Below, in pieces: positions 19,342 through 27,932 of a DNA stretch of 64,000 bases; position 1 is the stretch's first letter; each line of letters opens with the position of its first letter. A program made the translations under genes and the position numbers. The notes beneath the pieces are model-generated. The model was not told the origin of the DNA and ran no database searches. It was given only the letters and a program-made list of their open reading frames with translations. This stretch comes from Paralcaligenes ureilyticus (GTDB taxonomy: Bacteria; Pseudomonadota; Gammaproteobacteria; Burkholderiales; Burkholderiaceae_B), in the NCBI RefSeq assembly GCF_004346225.1, contig NZ_SMAJ01000003.1, positions 372,001 through 436,000 of the forward strand, read 5' to 3'.

Positions 19342-19350
19342 TGGGGGGAG

Positions 19351-19462
19351 ATGGCACCCACGAGGGGTGCCGCTACAAATACGTATCCGCCCCCGCAAAT
19401 ACGTATCTGCCGCCACAAATACGTATCTGTTGCTAATGTAGCGGCACCCCTTGTGGGTGCCA
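19351..19462. repeat. REP cluster F (head-to-head pair with three-unit tandem spacer)
   Basis: A minus-strand REP (19351-19377) and a plus-strand REP (19437-19462) face each other. The 61-bp spacer consists of three tandem units of 20 bp (19376-19435), each containing CAAATACGTATC. The plus-strand copy overlaps the 3' end of the phosphopantetheinyl transferase gene and encodes its last nine residues. Confidence 0.9.
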
Positions 19463-20281
19463 GGTTTTTTGCACGACACGAATCCCGCGCGCAGGCGCCG
19501 CCAGTGCGGCGGCATACTCAGCAGCGGCATCCAGCGCAACGAGCGTCCAGTCTTGCGGCCTGCCGTACATTTCAGGAATTTCCAGCAGTGTTGCGGGCAG
19601 GCCAGGCTCGAAGCTCACCCCCAGCGTGTTCAATTCCATCAACAAACCCTGTCCTATTGCCTTTGCGACAGCTTCCTTGCGGGTCCATAGTACGTAAAAT
19701 GCGCGGATTCGCATCTCTTCAGAAAGCAACTGCCAGCGTTCTTTTTCCGTTGGCGAAAGAATCATGTCAACCAACGCTTGCCGTTCATCCAGCGGCCGGA
19801 GCAGCTCAATATCCACACCGACTTGCACATCGCGTGCGATCGCAATAAGCGCTTGGTCACCAGCGTGTGCGACGTTAAAGCGTACGGTGTGCTCCATGGG
19901 TTGGCCCTTGGTTTGATCGCTTGCGTGTGCGACGTCGGCGGATACATCGTCAGGGTGCATCAGGCTTCGATCGCGTGAACGCGAAACGTCCGGGCGGTGC
20001 TCGAAAGGTGTGGCAGCCAGCTCCGGCTTGCCGGATTCGCTCAATGTGATGCGGCAGTGTTCGGGCGCCATATCCAGATAACATCCCAGTAGCCCCCGCA
20101 GCGCGCCTCGCGTCAGAATGAACTGCCGGCGCTGCTGGGCGAAGCGATATCGGTCGGCGCGGCGTATTTCCTCTTGCGACAGGCTGCACCGCAACTGTTC
20201 CAGTACCTTGGGAGGCTGTTCGAGCGGCAGCGTCCATACATGACAATCGTCAGAGGCAAGCTGGAAACCGGGCGCGGGCAT
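19433..20281 (-). CDS. 4'-phosphopantetheinyl transferase (Sfp type)
   Basis: Sfp-type transferases attach the phosphopantetheine arm of CoA to carrier proteins of fatty-acid, polyketide or nonribosomal-peptide synthesis. The 282-residue protein has the conserved core motifs GVDIELL (Mg-binding Asp and Glu) and [15 protein letters not shown], and the N-terminal [16 protein letters not shown] family insert of about 30 residues lies between ESGKPELA and FNVAHAG. The ATG at 20281 is used; a TTG three codons earlier is less likely. The last nine residues (WHPQGVPLH) are encoded by a REP element, so the natural C-terminus was probably altered by that insertion. No synthase gene is near, so the acceptor is unknown. 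Confidence 0.87.
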   Translation of the reverse strand: MPAPGFQLASDDCHVWTLPLEQPPKVLEQLRCSLSQEEIRRADRYRFAQQRRQFILTRGALRGLLGCYLDMAPEHCRITLSESGKPELAATPFEHRPDVSRSRDRSLMHPDDVSADVAHASDQTKGQPMEHTVRFNVAHAGDQALIAIARDVQVGVDIELLRPLDERQALVDMILSPTEKERWQLLSEEMRIRAFYVLWTRKEAVAKAIGQGLLMELNTLGVSFEPGLPATLLEIPEMYGRPQDWTLVALDAAAEYAAALAAPARGIRVVQKTWHPQGVPLH

Positions 20282-20293
20282 GGTCGGCAAGCG

Positions 20294-21283
20294 TCAATTT
20301 AACGCAGCGTGTACATCCGCGACAATCTGGTACGAACGCAAACGGGCCCGGTGATCGAATATTTGTGAGGTGATCATCAGCTCGTCGGCGCCCGTGGCGG
20401 CGATGAATGCCTTTAATTGTTGTGCGACGGTTTCGGGCGAGCCGATAGCCGAACACGACAGGATCTGTTCGAGCAATGCGCGCCCCTGAGGGCCAATCCG
20501 GCTTAAGTAGTCGGGTTCGGGCGGCGGCAGTTGCGATGGACGGCCACTGCGGGAATTGACGAACGATTGTTGCGCCGATGTGGCAAGTTGCTGGGCATCC
20601 CCATCGGTATCGGCAGCAAAAGCATTGAAGCCCAGCATGACATAGGGCTTTTGCAGACGCGCGGACGGTTTGAAGTGACTGCGGTAAACCTCGATGGCCT
20701 GCATCATTTGCTGCGGCGCGAAGTGCGAAGCAAATGCGTACGGCAAGCCCAGCGCCGCCGCCAGTTGCGCGCCGAACAGGCTGGAGCCCAGTATCCACAC
20801 GGGCACGTTCAGCCCTGTACCCGGAACGGCGCGTACGGCTTGTTGGGGTTCGGGTGAAAAATAATCCATTAGCTCCAGCACGTCCTGCGGGAATGCATCC
20901 GAGTCGGTCTCCAGTGTCCGGCGCAAGGCGCGCGACGTCGTTTGGTTGGAGCCTGGCGCGCGCCCAAGACCGAGATCGATGCGGCCGGGGTGGAGCGATG
21001 CCAGGGTACCGAACTGCTCGGCAATGACCAGCGGAGCGTGATTGGGAAGCATGATGCCGCCGGCGCCCACGCGTATCGTTGACGTGCCCGCGGCAATGTG
21101 GGCGATGAGCACGGCTGTCGCTGCGCTGGCGATGCCGGGCATGCCGTGATGCTCGGCCAGCCAGTATCGGTTAAAACCCAGGCGCTCGCCGAGCCGCGCA
21201 AGTTCGAGCGAGTTGCGAAATGATTGTGCCGCGTCGCTGCCTTCGGTGATGGGGGAGAGGTCAAGAATGGAAAAGGGAATCAT
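20294..21283 (-). CDS. Luciferase-like flavin-dependent monooxygenase (LLM class)
   Basis: The 329-residue protein belongs to the bacterial luciferase-like monooxygenases that use reduced FMN. Landmarks are the N-terminal strand [46 protein letters not shown] and [10 protein letters not shown], typical of the YhbW-like subgroup. Its physiological substrate is not known. It lies 12 bp upstream of the phosphopantetheinyl transferase gene in the same direction, suggesting a small operon. A functional link between the two is not obvious. Confidence 0.85.
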   Translation of the reverse strand: MIPFSILDLSPITEGSDAAQSFRNSLELARLGERLGFNRYWLAEHHGMPGIASAATAVLIAHIAAGTSTIRVGAGGIMLPNHAPLVIAEQFGTLASLHPGRIDLGLGRAPGSNQTTSRALRRTLETDSDAFPQDVLELMDYFSPEPQQAVRAVPGTGLNVPVWILGSSLFGAQLAAALGLPYAFASHFAPQQMMQAIEVYRSHFKPSARLQKPYVMLGFNAFAADTDGDAQQLATSAQQSFVNSRSGRPSQLPPPEPDYLSRIGPQGRALLEQILSCSAIGSPETVAQQLKAFIAATGADELMITSQIFDHRARLRSYQIVADVHAALN

Positions 21284-21379
21284 GGGCGATGATGGTAACC
21301 GATTCGGCGCTTAAGGCCTGACGGCGTTACAGTGCGGTTAATCGGCCATTATATGGACGCATTGGGAATAATTCTTGAT

Positions 21380-22003
21380 ATGACGGATCCTGTGCAAAAC
21401 ATCAAGCGGGTCAGCGAAACGACTCTGGGCTACTACCGCCAGCGCGCCGAGAGTTTTCGCGAAGGAACGCGCGATCATGACGTGACGCAGAACATTGCCG
21501 CGCTGCTGCGACATATTGCCGCCGAACCTCCTTATCGTATTCTGGATTTTGGCTGTGGGCCTGGGCGTGACCTCAAGGCTTTTGTAAAGCTTGGGCATAT
21601 CCCGGTTGGCCTGGACGGCACTGAATCGTTTGTGGCCATGGCCCGCGCCGAGTCGGGCTGCGAGGTCTGGCAGCAGGATTTTCTCAATCTCGATCTACCC
21701 GACGCGAGTTTCGACGGGGTGTTTGCCAACGCGTCGTTATTTCATGTGCCGACCGCATTGTTGCCGCAGGTGCTTGGGCAATTGCGGGCGACGCTAAAGC
21801 CGGGCGGCGTCTTGTTCAGTTCGAATCCTCGCGGACATAACGAAGAGGGCTGGAACGCAGGCCGATATGGCGTGTATCACGACCTGGAGTCCTGGCGTGC
21901 GGTCATGGTTGCGGCCGGATTTCTGGAGCTTGAACATTATTACCGCCCGGCGGGCCTGCCGCGCGAACAGCAGCATTGGCTGGCCAGCGTGTGGCGCAGG
22001 TGA
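21380..22003 (+). CDS. Class I SAM-dependent methyltransferase
   Basis: The 207-residue protein has a Rossmann methyltransferase core with motif I ILDFGCGPGRDLKAF, the acidic VGLDGTESFVAMAR, and the later motif GVFANASLFHVP. This matches small-molecule methyltransferases of the Methyltransf_11/25 type. The start at 21380 (MTDPVQNIK) is chosen because earlier in-frame codons lack similarity to the family. Its substrate cannot be deduced. It is divergent from the luciferase-like gene and is followed by a 416-bp gap rich in inverted repeats. Confidence 0.8.
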   Translation: MTDPVQNIKRVSETTLGYYRQRAESFREGTRDHDVTQNIAALLRHIAAEPPYRILDFGCGPGRDLKAFVKLGHIPVGLDGTESFVAMARAESGCEVWQQDFLNLDLPDASFDGVFANASLFHVPTALLPQVLGQLRATLKPGGVLFSSNPRGHNEEGWNAGRYGVYHDLESWRAVMVAAGFLELEHYYRPAGLPREQQHWLASVWRR

Positions 22004-22117
22004 AGTTGTCCATAGGCCAATTGACCTATGCCAAATGGCTTGGTTGATTTTCGCGCGATTTGTTTAATTCCCTGTTATTACAGAACTATTTCCAGTAATC
22101 ACGAAGTTTTCCCGCCG

Positions 22118-22142
22118 CTTATCCACAATTTGAGTGGATAAG
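22118..22142. promoter_or_regulatory. Inverted repeat with DnaA-box-like arms
   Basis: Perfect 9-bp arms CTTATCCAC and GTGGATAAG are separated by 7 bp. The left arm continues into a consensus-like DnaA box, TTATCCACA (22119-22127); the right arm reads TTATCCACT on the minus strand. It lies in the gap after the methyltransferase gene. Confidence 0.55.
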
Positions 22143-22319
22143 TCGGGAAGATCAGGCTTAGGGGCCGGGTAGCCTCGCCCATTGTCGCTGCTTCACTGTT
22201 TGAGCTAGGGGTAAGCCCTTGGTTTCAGAGAAATATCGGCCGATTCTGCTTGTTTGGGCGTTTTTCATCCGCCCGTAATAATTACTTGATCTGTAAGTGG
22301 TTTTACCAGTAGCGCCCAG

Positions 22320-22356
22320 CTTATCCGTTATGTTGTCCACAGTGGAAGTGGATAAG
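22320..22356. promoter_or_regulatory. Second inverted repeat with DnaA-box-like arms, before the acyl-CoA synthetase gene
   Basis: Arms CTTATCC and GGATAAG enclose a small palindrome TCCACAGTGGA. The right arm reads TTATCCACT on the minus strand, as in the upstream inverted repeat. It lies 64 bp before the synthetase start, so it could be an operator or sit in the 5' untranslated region. The rest of the gap 22004-22419 shows no gene. Confidence 0.45.
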
Positions 22357-22419
22357 TACTTGTGCGCTTGGCTAATGAGCATAAGAATACAGATATTCAA
22401 ACAAGCCGCTGGAGACAAG

Positions 22420-24063
22420 ATGATGGAGATGGGCACCATGATGAATCAGCCTTTGCTGATTTCGTCGATTATTCGTTATGCAGCACGCTACGCTGCGACC
22501 CAGGAAGTCGTATCGCATTTGGGCTCGGGGCATATGCATCGCTACACCTATGCCCAGTGCGAGCAGCGTGCCCGCATGCTGGCAAGCGCCCTTGAACGTT
22601 CGGGGCTGGCCCGGGGCGAGCGCGTCGGCACCCTGGCGTGGAACTCGTACCGTCATCTGGAAATTTATTATGCGGCCTCCGGGATGGGGGCGGTGTGCCA
22701 CACGATCAATCCGCGTTTGCATGTTGACCAGATCGCCTTCATTATTAACGATGCCAATGATCGCCGGGTTTTTTTCGATGCCGCGTTTTTGCCTTTGGTG
22801 CAGGTTTTGGCAGATCGGTGCAAGGCGGTGCAAGAATGGATCTTGCTTGAAGATACGACGGCGGCGGCCGATGCGGCCCAGTTCAAGGCGCGGGCCTACG
22901 AACCGCTGGTGCAGGAAGGCGACGCACAGTATGCCTGGCCCAGCTTTGATGAAAATGCGGCAGCGGGGCTTTGTTATACCTCGGGCACGACGGGGAACCC
23001 CAAAGGCGTGCTGTACTCGCACCGGTCGACTGTCCTGCACGCCTATGCGGCCTCTTTGCCCAATGCCATGGGCATTTCGGTGCAGGAGGTCGTGGCTCCG
23101 CTGGTCCCCATGTTCCACGTCAACGCCTGGGGCTTGCCCTATACGGCGCCTATGAACGGGGCCAAGCTGGTCTTGCCTGGAGCACAACTGGATGGGGAGA
23201 CCCTATACAATCTGTTCGAGGCCGAGGGCGTGACCTTTTCGGCGGGTGTCCCATCGGTCTGGCAAGGCGTGTTGGCGCACATTCACAAGATCGATGGGCA
23301 TTTCTCTTCGTTCAGGCGCGTGGTCATTGGCGGTTCAGCGTGCTCGGCATCCATGATTGCCGATTTCGAAACTTTCGGTGTAACCGTGCGCCACGCCTGG
23401 GGAATGACCGAAGTATCGCCGCTTGGAACGGTTTGTGTGCCTATGCCCAAGCACCAGGCGCTTTCCGACGCGCAGCAGGCGGCTATCGCCGCCAGGCAGG
23501 GCCGGGCCTTGTTCGGCATCGATATGCGGATTGCCGACGATCAGGGCAAGGAATTGCCCTGGGATGGTAAAACTTTCGGCAATCTGGAAGTGCGCGGCAA
23601 CTGGGTGCTGGATTCTTATTTCGGTAGCGGCAAGTCGGCGCTGAGCCATGGTTGGTTTGGGACCGGCGACGTTGCCACGATCGATGCGGACGGCTATTTG
23701 CTTATCACCGATCGCAGCAAGGATGTCATCAAATCCGGCGGCGAATGGATTTCGTCGATCGAGATTGAAAATATCGCGATGGCGCATCCGTCTGTATTCC
23801 TGGCCGCTTGCGTGGCGGCCGCTCATCCCAAGTGGGACGAGCGGCCGATTCTTGTCGTTGTCAAAAAGCCGGGTGAGCAGGTCGACGCTGCCCAGTTGCT
23901 GCAGTTTTTTCAGGGCAAGGTTGCCAAGTGGTGGCTGCCCGACGCTGTGGTGTTTATTGACGAAATGCCGCTGACCGCGACAGGCAAGATGCAAAAGCGC
24001 GTATTGCGGGAGCGCTATCGCGACTATTTGCAAAATGGGGCGCAGACGGGCCACGCTGAATAG
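22420..24063 (+). CDS. Fatty acyl-CoA synthetase / acyl-CoA ligase (AMP-forming)
   Basis: This 547-residue adenylate-forming ligase activates a carboxylic acid with ATP and CoA. Diagnostic motifs are the P-loop YTSGTTGNPKGV, the substrate/adenylate motif WGMTEVSPLG, and the hinge region TGDVATIDADGYLLITDRSKDVIKSGGEW followed by the C-terminal catalytic Lys in TATGKMQKR. The N-terminus (QPLLISSIIRYAARY) resembles medium-chain or 3-methylthiopropionate-type ligases. The ATG at 22420 follows GGAG at 22411-22414; the earlier in-frame Met would translate the palindromic upstream region. The chain length it prefers is not predictable. The mechanosensitive channel gene starts immediately after its stop codon. 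Confidence 0.88.
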   Translation: MMEMGTMMNQPLLISSIIRYAARYAATQEVVSHLGSGHMHRYTYAQCEQRARMLASALERSGLARGERVGTLAWNSYRHLEIYYAASGMGAVCHTINPRLHVDQIAFIINDANDRRVFFDAAFLPLVQVLADRCKAVQEWILLEDTTAAADAAQFKARAYEPLVQEGDAQYAWPSFDENAAAGLCYTSGTTGNPKGVLYSHRSTVLHAYAASLPNAMGISVQEVVAPLVPMFHVNAWGLPYTAPMNGAKLVLPGAQLDGETLYNLFEAEGVTFSAGVPSVWQGVLAHIHKIDGHFSSFRRVVIGGSACSASMIADFETFGVTVRHAWGMTEVSPLGTVCVPMPKHQALSDAQQAAIAARQGRALFGIDMRIADDQGKELPWDGKTFGNLEVRGNWVLDSYFGSGKSALSHGWFGTGDVATIDADGYLLITDRSKDVIKSGGEWISSIEIENIAMAHPSVFLAACVAAAHPKWDERPILVVVKKPGEQVDAAQLLQFFQGKVAKWWLPDAVVFIDEMPLTATGKMQKRVLRERYRDYLQNGAQTGHAE

Positions 24064-24064
24064 G

Positions 24065-24898
24065 ATGAATAGCATGCATGAGTTTATGTCCTGGGTGGCC
24101 AGCCCGGACTCGATAGGCTTGAATCTCATCATCGCGCTGGCCATGCTGGTGGTGGGCTGGGCGGTTTCGGATGTTCTGGGTGCGGGGGTGCGCAAGGCCG
24201 CCGCCCGTTCATCGAGAATCGATCCGACCATTGTGCCTATCGTGCGTTCAATCGTGGTGTGGACGATACGCGGCTTTACCCTGATTGCGGTTCTCGCGCG
24301 GTTTGGCGTGCAAACGGCCAGCATTATCGCCGTTTTGGGCGCTGCCGGCCTGGCCATCGGTTTGGCCCTGCAAGGGACTTTGCAGAATATTGCGGCGGGC
24401 ATCATGCTGCTGGCCTTGCGCCCCTTGCGGGCCGGCGAGTATGTCTCGGTGGTGGGCAAGGCCGATGGGACTGTTGAAGAGGTAGGTCTTTTTCTGACCC
24501 ACTTTCGGCAATCCGACGGCATTCAGATTACCCTGCCCAATAGTCTGGTTTGGGGCAACCCTATCGTCAATTACAGCCGCAATGCCACGAGGCGTCTGGA
24601 TTTCCAGGTGGGGGTCCGCTATGGCGACGATCTGGATCTGGCCGTGGAAACATTACGCGGGTTGATCGGGCATCATAAGCTGGCGTTGCCGGAACCCAAA
24701 CCGCAAGTCATGGTCAATGAATATCGCGACAGTACGGTCATGATCAATATCCGCGTCTGGGCTCAAAGCAGCGATTACTGGGATCTGAATTTTGATCTGT
24801 ATCAGTCGGCGCGCAAGGCGCTTGAAGATGTCGGCTTGCATTTGCCGATACCGGTGCGCGAGGTGCGAACCCTGACGTCAGGTGGTCAAGGCGCTTAG
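24065..24898 (+). CDS. mscS: Small-conductance mechanosensitive channel (MscS family)
   Basis: MscS channels release solutes under hypo-osmotic stress from the inner membrane. The 277-residue protein has three transmembrane helices; the third carries the pore-lining sequence GLAIGLALQGTLQNIAAGIMLL, typical of the family. A beta-domain follows (GTVEEVGLFLTHFRQSDG, LPNSLV) and a C-terminal alpha/beta domain. ATG codons at 24065 and 24074 are both possible starts. The stop codon TAG (24896-24898) is formed where a MITE-like element begins. If the element were removed, a TAG would still close the frame, so the protein is unaffected by the insertion. Confidence 0.9.
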   Translation: MNSMHEFMSWVASPDSIGLNLIIALAMLVVGWAVSDVLGAGVRKAAARSSRIDPTIVPIVRSIVVWTIRGFTLIAVLARFGVQTASIIAVLGAAGLAIGLALQGTLQNIAAGIMLLALRPLRAGEYVSVVGKADGTVEEVGLFLTHFRQSDGIQITLPNSLVWGNPIVNYSRNATRRLDFQVGVRYGDDLDLAVETLRGLIGHHKLALPEPKPQVMVNEYRDSTVMINIRVWAQSSDYWDLNFDLYQSARKALEDVGLHLPIPVREVRTLTSGGQGA

Positions 24899-25356
24899 GG
24901 CATTTTCGGTTGAAGTGTTTACGGAACTGAACGTGTTTCGTGTCGCTGTTTTTTTGAGCCGTTTTGGTGTTTTGGGTGGGGGTAATTCTATTAAGACGCC
25001 GCAGGGCGAGGGGTGGGTACCGTCCGGTCCGTCCAGCGGTCGGGGCGCTGCGCGCTCCGACTGCCCGGGTCTGCCTCGTCCAGGCGGGCGTCGGGCGAAC
25101 TCGCTACGCCTCGCACGCGAGGCTCCGCTCAAACAGCGCCCGCCGACACCCCCCGCCTTCCCTTCGTCAGCACCCGGCGCTGGCCGAATGACCGGACGGT
25201 ACCCACCCCTCGCCCTGCGGCTGCGCTGGTGACATGCACCGGGGGATGTGTGCCGGTCCCGCCCCGGCCCCCATAGACGGCGTGTTCAGATACCAAAACG
25301 TCCAGCCATACACCAAAACATCCCGCACCGGATACCGTTTGGCCAAAAATGCGCTA
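24896..25356. mobile_element. MITE-like element, copy 1 (TA-flanked, non-coding, with internal inverted repeat)
   Basis: About 460 bp of non-coding DNA are bounded by TA dinucleotides and imperfect terminal inverted repeats: GGGCATTTTCGG at the left end and CCAAAAATGCGC at the right end. It shares long near-identical segments with the inverted copy at 33075-33360. Inside copy 1 a perfect 32-bp inverted repeat (24998-25029 and 25190-25221) brackets a GC-rich segment absent from copy 2. No transposase is encoded. The TA target preference and small size fit a MITE mobilised by an IS630/mariner-type transposase elsewhere, which is inference. Confidence 0.75.
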
Positions 25357-25448
25357 GGCTGCCGCAGCGGGCGATATAGAATGTCGGTTGCTTGTGGGGC
25401 TATGTTTAAAATCGGTTTTTCCGGCCTATAGTTGTCAAATTAAAAAAA

Positions 25449-25469
25449 AGCATCCCATGCAGGGATGCT
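25449..25469. promoter_or_regulatory. Perfect stem-loop just before the Bug receptor ribosome-binding site
   Basis: An 8-bp stem AGCATCCC/GGGATGCT with a 5-nt loop lies between an A-tract (25442-25449) and the AGGAGAGG ribosome-binding site (25475-25482). On the plus strand it sits in the 5' leader of the receptor gene. On the minus strand it is followed by a T-run and would act as a rho-independent terminator, but no minus-strand gene needs one here. Confidence 0.6.
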
Positions 25470-25485
25470 AAACCAGGAGAGGAAT

Positions 25486-26478
25486 GTGGTGCTAAACAAG
25501 AAAATATCCGGTATCGCCAAGGCGTTGACCGCGGCAGTCGTTGTTTCAGGCGGGCTGGGTTTGTCCGCCGGCGCAATGGCCGCTTATCCCGATCATCCCA
25601 TTCGGATGATCGTGGGCTTTTCGGCCGGGGGCACCACCGATGTGGTGGCCCGTATCGTGGCCAAGGAGATCAGCCAGGAGCTGGGTCAATCGGTGGTGGT
25701 TGATAATCGCCCAGGCGCAGGCAGCAATATCGGGACTGAAATGGCGGCCCGCGCTCAGCCCGACGGCTATACCCTGTATATGGTGGCGGTCACCAGCGCG
25801 ATCAATCAAACCTTATACAAGAATATACATTTCAATCTGATCAAGGATTTTGCGCCGGTCGCCTTGGCGGCCAAGGTGCCCAACGTGCTGGTGGTCAATC
25901 CCCAGCTGCCTGTGCATAGCGTGAAAGAATTGGTCGCGTATGCTAAAGCACATCCGGGCAAGCTCAATTTTGCCTCGTCGGGCACGGGAACATCCATACA
26001 TATGGCCGGCGAGCTGTTCAAACAATCGGCGGGTATCGACGTGCTGCACGTGCCCTACAAAGGTAGTGCGCCGGCCCTGACCGATCTGATGGGCGGTCAG
26101 GTTCAGTACATGTTCGACAATATGCCTTCGGCATGGCCTCATGTGCAGGCGGGCAAGCTGCGCGCCCTGGCGGTAACGACCGGCGATCGCTCCAAAACGG
26201 CGCCCGATCTGCCGACCATGCAGGAATCCGGCTTCCCCGGCTTTGACGTATCGTCGTGGTTTGGAGTGCTGGCGCCCAAGGGGACGCCGGCCGCCGTGGT
26301 GGACAAGCTGAATGCCGCCATCGAGAAGGGCTTGTACAAGAGCGACGTCCAGGCCCGCCTCAAGGGTCTGGGCGCCGTTACCGTCAAGACCACGCCGGCG
26401 GAGTTTGGCGAGTTCATTCAGTCCGAAGTGGTCAACTGGGCCAAGGTCGTCAAGGCATCCGGCGTTACCGTCGATTGA
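25486..26478 (+). CDS. Bug family tripartite tricarboxylate transporter substrate-binding protein
   Basis: Bug proteins are periplasmic receptors for carboxylates, amides or aromatic acids, greatly expanded in Bordetella and relatives. The 330-residue product has a signal peptide (about 1-27, cleavage after AGAMA) followed by the family signature YPDHPIRMIVGFSAGGTTDVVAR, VVVDNRPGAGSNIGTEMAA and LNFASSGTGTSIHMAGELF. The start is a GTG at 25486 or 25489, placed by the AGGAGAGG site at 25475-25482; an upstream ATG overlaps the stem-loop and is less likely. The genes for TctA/TctB membrane subunits are absent, as is usual for orphan Bugs. The following CoA-transferase genes hint at a dicarboxylate or oxo-acid ligand. 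Confidence 0.88.
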   Translation: MVLNKKISGIAKALTAAVVVSGGLGLSAGAMAAYPDHPIRMIVGFSAGGTTDVVARIVAKEISQELGQSVVVDNRPGAGSNIGTEMAARAQPDGYTLYMVAVTSAINQTLYKNIHFNLIKDFAPVALAAKVPNVLVVNPQLPVHSVKELVAYAKAHPGKLNFASSGTGTSIHMAGELFKQSAGIDVLHVPYKGSAPALTDLMGGQVQYMFDNMPSAWPHVQAGKLRALAVTTGDRSKTAPDLPTMQESGFPGFDVSSWFGVLAPKGTPAAVVDKLNAAIEKGLYKSDVQARLKGLGAVTVKTTPAEFGEFIQSEVVNWAKVVKASGVTVD

Positions 26479-26500
26479 TGATTCACAGGGTGTACGCCGC

Positions 26501-27175
26501 ATGATTTCGAAACTATTCGCTGGCGTCCGGGATGCCGTTGCCGACATGCCGGACGGAGCCACCGTGATGGTGGGTGGCTTTGGGTTGGCCGGCCAGCCGG
26601 TGGAGCTGATCGATGCGCTGCTTGCTCAAGGGGCCCGGGATCTGGTCATTGTGAATAACAATGCGGGCAATGGCGATACAGGGTTGGCCGCCTTGTTGGC
26701 GGCGGGCCGGGTGCGCAAGGTCATCTGCTCGTTTCCGCGCCAGGTTGACTCGCATGTGTTCGACAGCTTGTATCGTGCCGGCAAACTGGAGCTCGAGCTG
26801 GTTCCTCAGGGCAATCTGGCCGAGCGCATACGTGCCGCCGGCGCAGGCATAGGCGGGTTTTACACACCCACCGGCGTGGGGACCTTGATGGCCCAGGGCA
26901 AGGAGCAGCGGCATATTAACGGCCGCGATTATTTGCTTGAATATCCGCTGCATGCCGATTACGCCCTTATCAAGGCCTTGCGCGCCGATCGATGGGGAAA
27001 TTTGGTGTATCGCAAAACGGCACGCAATTTTGGGCCCATTATGGCGACGGCGGCCAGAGTGGCCATCGTTCAGGTCGGTGAAATCGTCGAACTCGGGGCG
27101 CTCGACCCGGAAAGCATTGTGACGCCGGGCCTGTTTGTGCAACGCGTGGTCGCCGTTGGCGGAGGGTTGAAATGA
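26501..27175 (+). CDS. 3-oxoacid CoA-transferase subunit A
   Basis: The 224-residue protein is the alpha subunit of a family I CoA-transferase, which moves CoA from succinyl-CoA to a 3-oxo acid such as 3-oxoadipate or acetoacetate. Landmarks are ATVMVGGFGLAGQPVELIDAL, IVNNNAGNGDTGLAALL, GGFYTPTGVGTLMAQGKE and ALIKALRADRWGNLVYRKTARNFGP (cited in parts). The start at 26501 lies 22 bp after the Bug stop codon. Its stop codon overlaps the start of subunit B (ATGA). The strong resemblance to both PcaI and ScoA leaves the physiological substrate open. Confidence 0.88.
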   Translation: MISKLFAGVRDAVADMPDGATVMVGGFGLAGQPVELIDALLAQGARDLVIVNNNAGNGDTGLAALLAAGRVRKVICSFPRQVDSHVFDSLYRAGKLELELVPQGNLAERIRAAGAGIGGFYTPTGVGTLMAQGKEQRHINGRDYLLEYPLHADYALIKALRADRWGNLVYRKTARNFGPIMATAARVAIVQVGEIVELGALDPESIVTPGLFVQRVVAVGGGLK

Positions 27176-27810
27176 ATCGTCTGAATCGCGAGCAAATGGC
27201 CGCGCGCGTGGCCCAGGACATCCCCGAAGGCAGTGTGGTGAATCTGGGGATAGGCTTGCCCACCCGCGTGGCCAGTTATTTGCCGGCCGATCGCGAGATC
27301 ATGCTGCACAGCGAGAACGGGGTGATAGGCATGGGGCCGCCGCCGGCGCCCGGCGAGGAAGATCCCGATTTGACCAATGCGGGCAAGCAGCCCGTCACGC
27401 TGCTGGCAGGTGGGGCGTTTTTTCATCATGCCGATTCGTTTGCAATGATGCGTGGCGGGCATCTGGATGTTTGTGTGCTGGGCGCCTTCCAGGTGTCGCG
27501 CAGCGGCGACCTGGCCAATTGGCACACGGGCGAGCCCGATGCCATTCCGGCCGTCGGCGGCGCCATGGACTTGGCGACGGGCGCCAAATCGGTGTATGTG
27601 CTGATGGAATTGCTGACGCGCGGCGGCCAAAGCAAACTGGTCGAACGCTGTACGTATCCCTTGACGGGTGTAGGCTGCGTATCGCGTGTCTATACCGATG
27701 TGGCCGTGTTTGAGCTGAAGAACGGCCAGGTTATTTTGCTCGACGATCTGGCCGGCGCCGGCTTGGACGCCTATCGTAAATTGACCGGGCTGGATGTTGT
27801 TGCGGCGTGA
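27172..27810 (+). CDS. 3-oxoacid CoA-transferase subunit B
   Basis: This 212-residue beta subunit carries the catalytic glutamate in LHSENGVIGMG, followed by the conserved GAFFHHADSFAMMRGGHLDVCVLGAFQV region (cited in parts) and GAMDLATGAKSVYVLME. The 4-bp ATGA overlap with subunit A indicates translational coupling and one heteromeric enzyme. Together with the Bug receptor it forms a short uptake-and-activation module. It could be a 3-oxoadipate (PcaIJ) or acetoacetate/succinyl-CoA (ScoAB) transferase; motif reading alone cannot separate them. Confidence 0.88.
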   Translation: MNRLNREQMAARVAQDIPEGSVVNLGIGLPTRVASYLPADREIMLHSENGVIGMGPPPAPGEEDPDLTNAGKQPVTLLAGGAFFHHADSFAMMRGGHLDVCVLGAFQVSRSGDLANWHTGEPDAIPAVGGAMDLATGAKSVYVLMELLTRGGQSKLVERCTYPLTGVGCVSRVYTDVAVFELKNGQVILLDDLAGAGLDAYRKLTGLDVVAA

Positions 27811-27819
27811 CGCGGGGCG

Positions 27820-27892
27820 ATGGCACCCACAAGGGGTGCCGCTACAAAAACGTACCTGTAGCGGGTGTAGCGGCGGCCTTTGTGGCTGCCAT
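27820..27892. repeat. REP cluster G (head-to-head pair)
   Basis: A minus-strand REP (27820-27846) and a plus-strand REP (27866-27892) face each other with 21 bp between the GTAG heads. The second has a slightly altered stem (GGCGGCC/GGCTGCC). The pair lies between the CoA-transferase operon and the convergent cysE gene. Confidence 0.85.
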
Positions 27893-27932
27893 TTCAATTA
27901 AAACCAGCCCTGTTTCTTTTAAAACCAACCCC

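Noticed and set aside
19376-19435. Possible CRISPR-like repeat array (three 20-bp units)
   Set aside because: Units are directly adjacent with no unique spacers, no cas genes are present, and the units are the interior of a REP pair.
22118-22356. Chromosome replication origin
   Set aside because: DnaA-box-like sites are few, lie in inverted repeats, and no origin-associated genes flank them; kept only as a lower-interest finding.
24896-25356. Complete insertion sequence
   Set aside because: Open frames inside are short and lack any transposase motif; only a non-autonomous element is supported.
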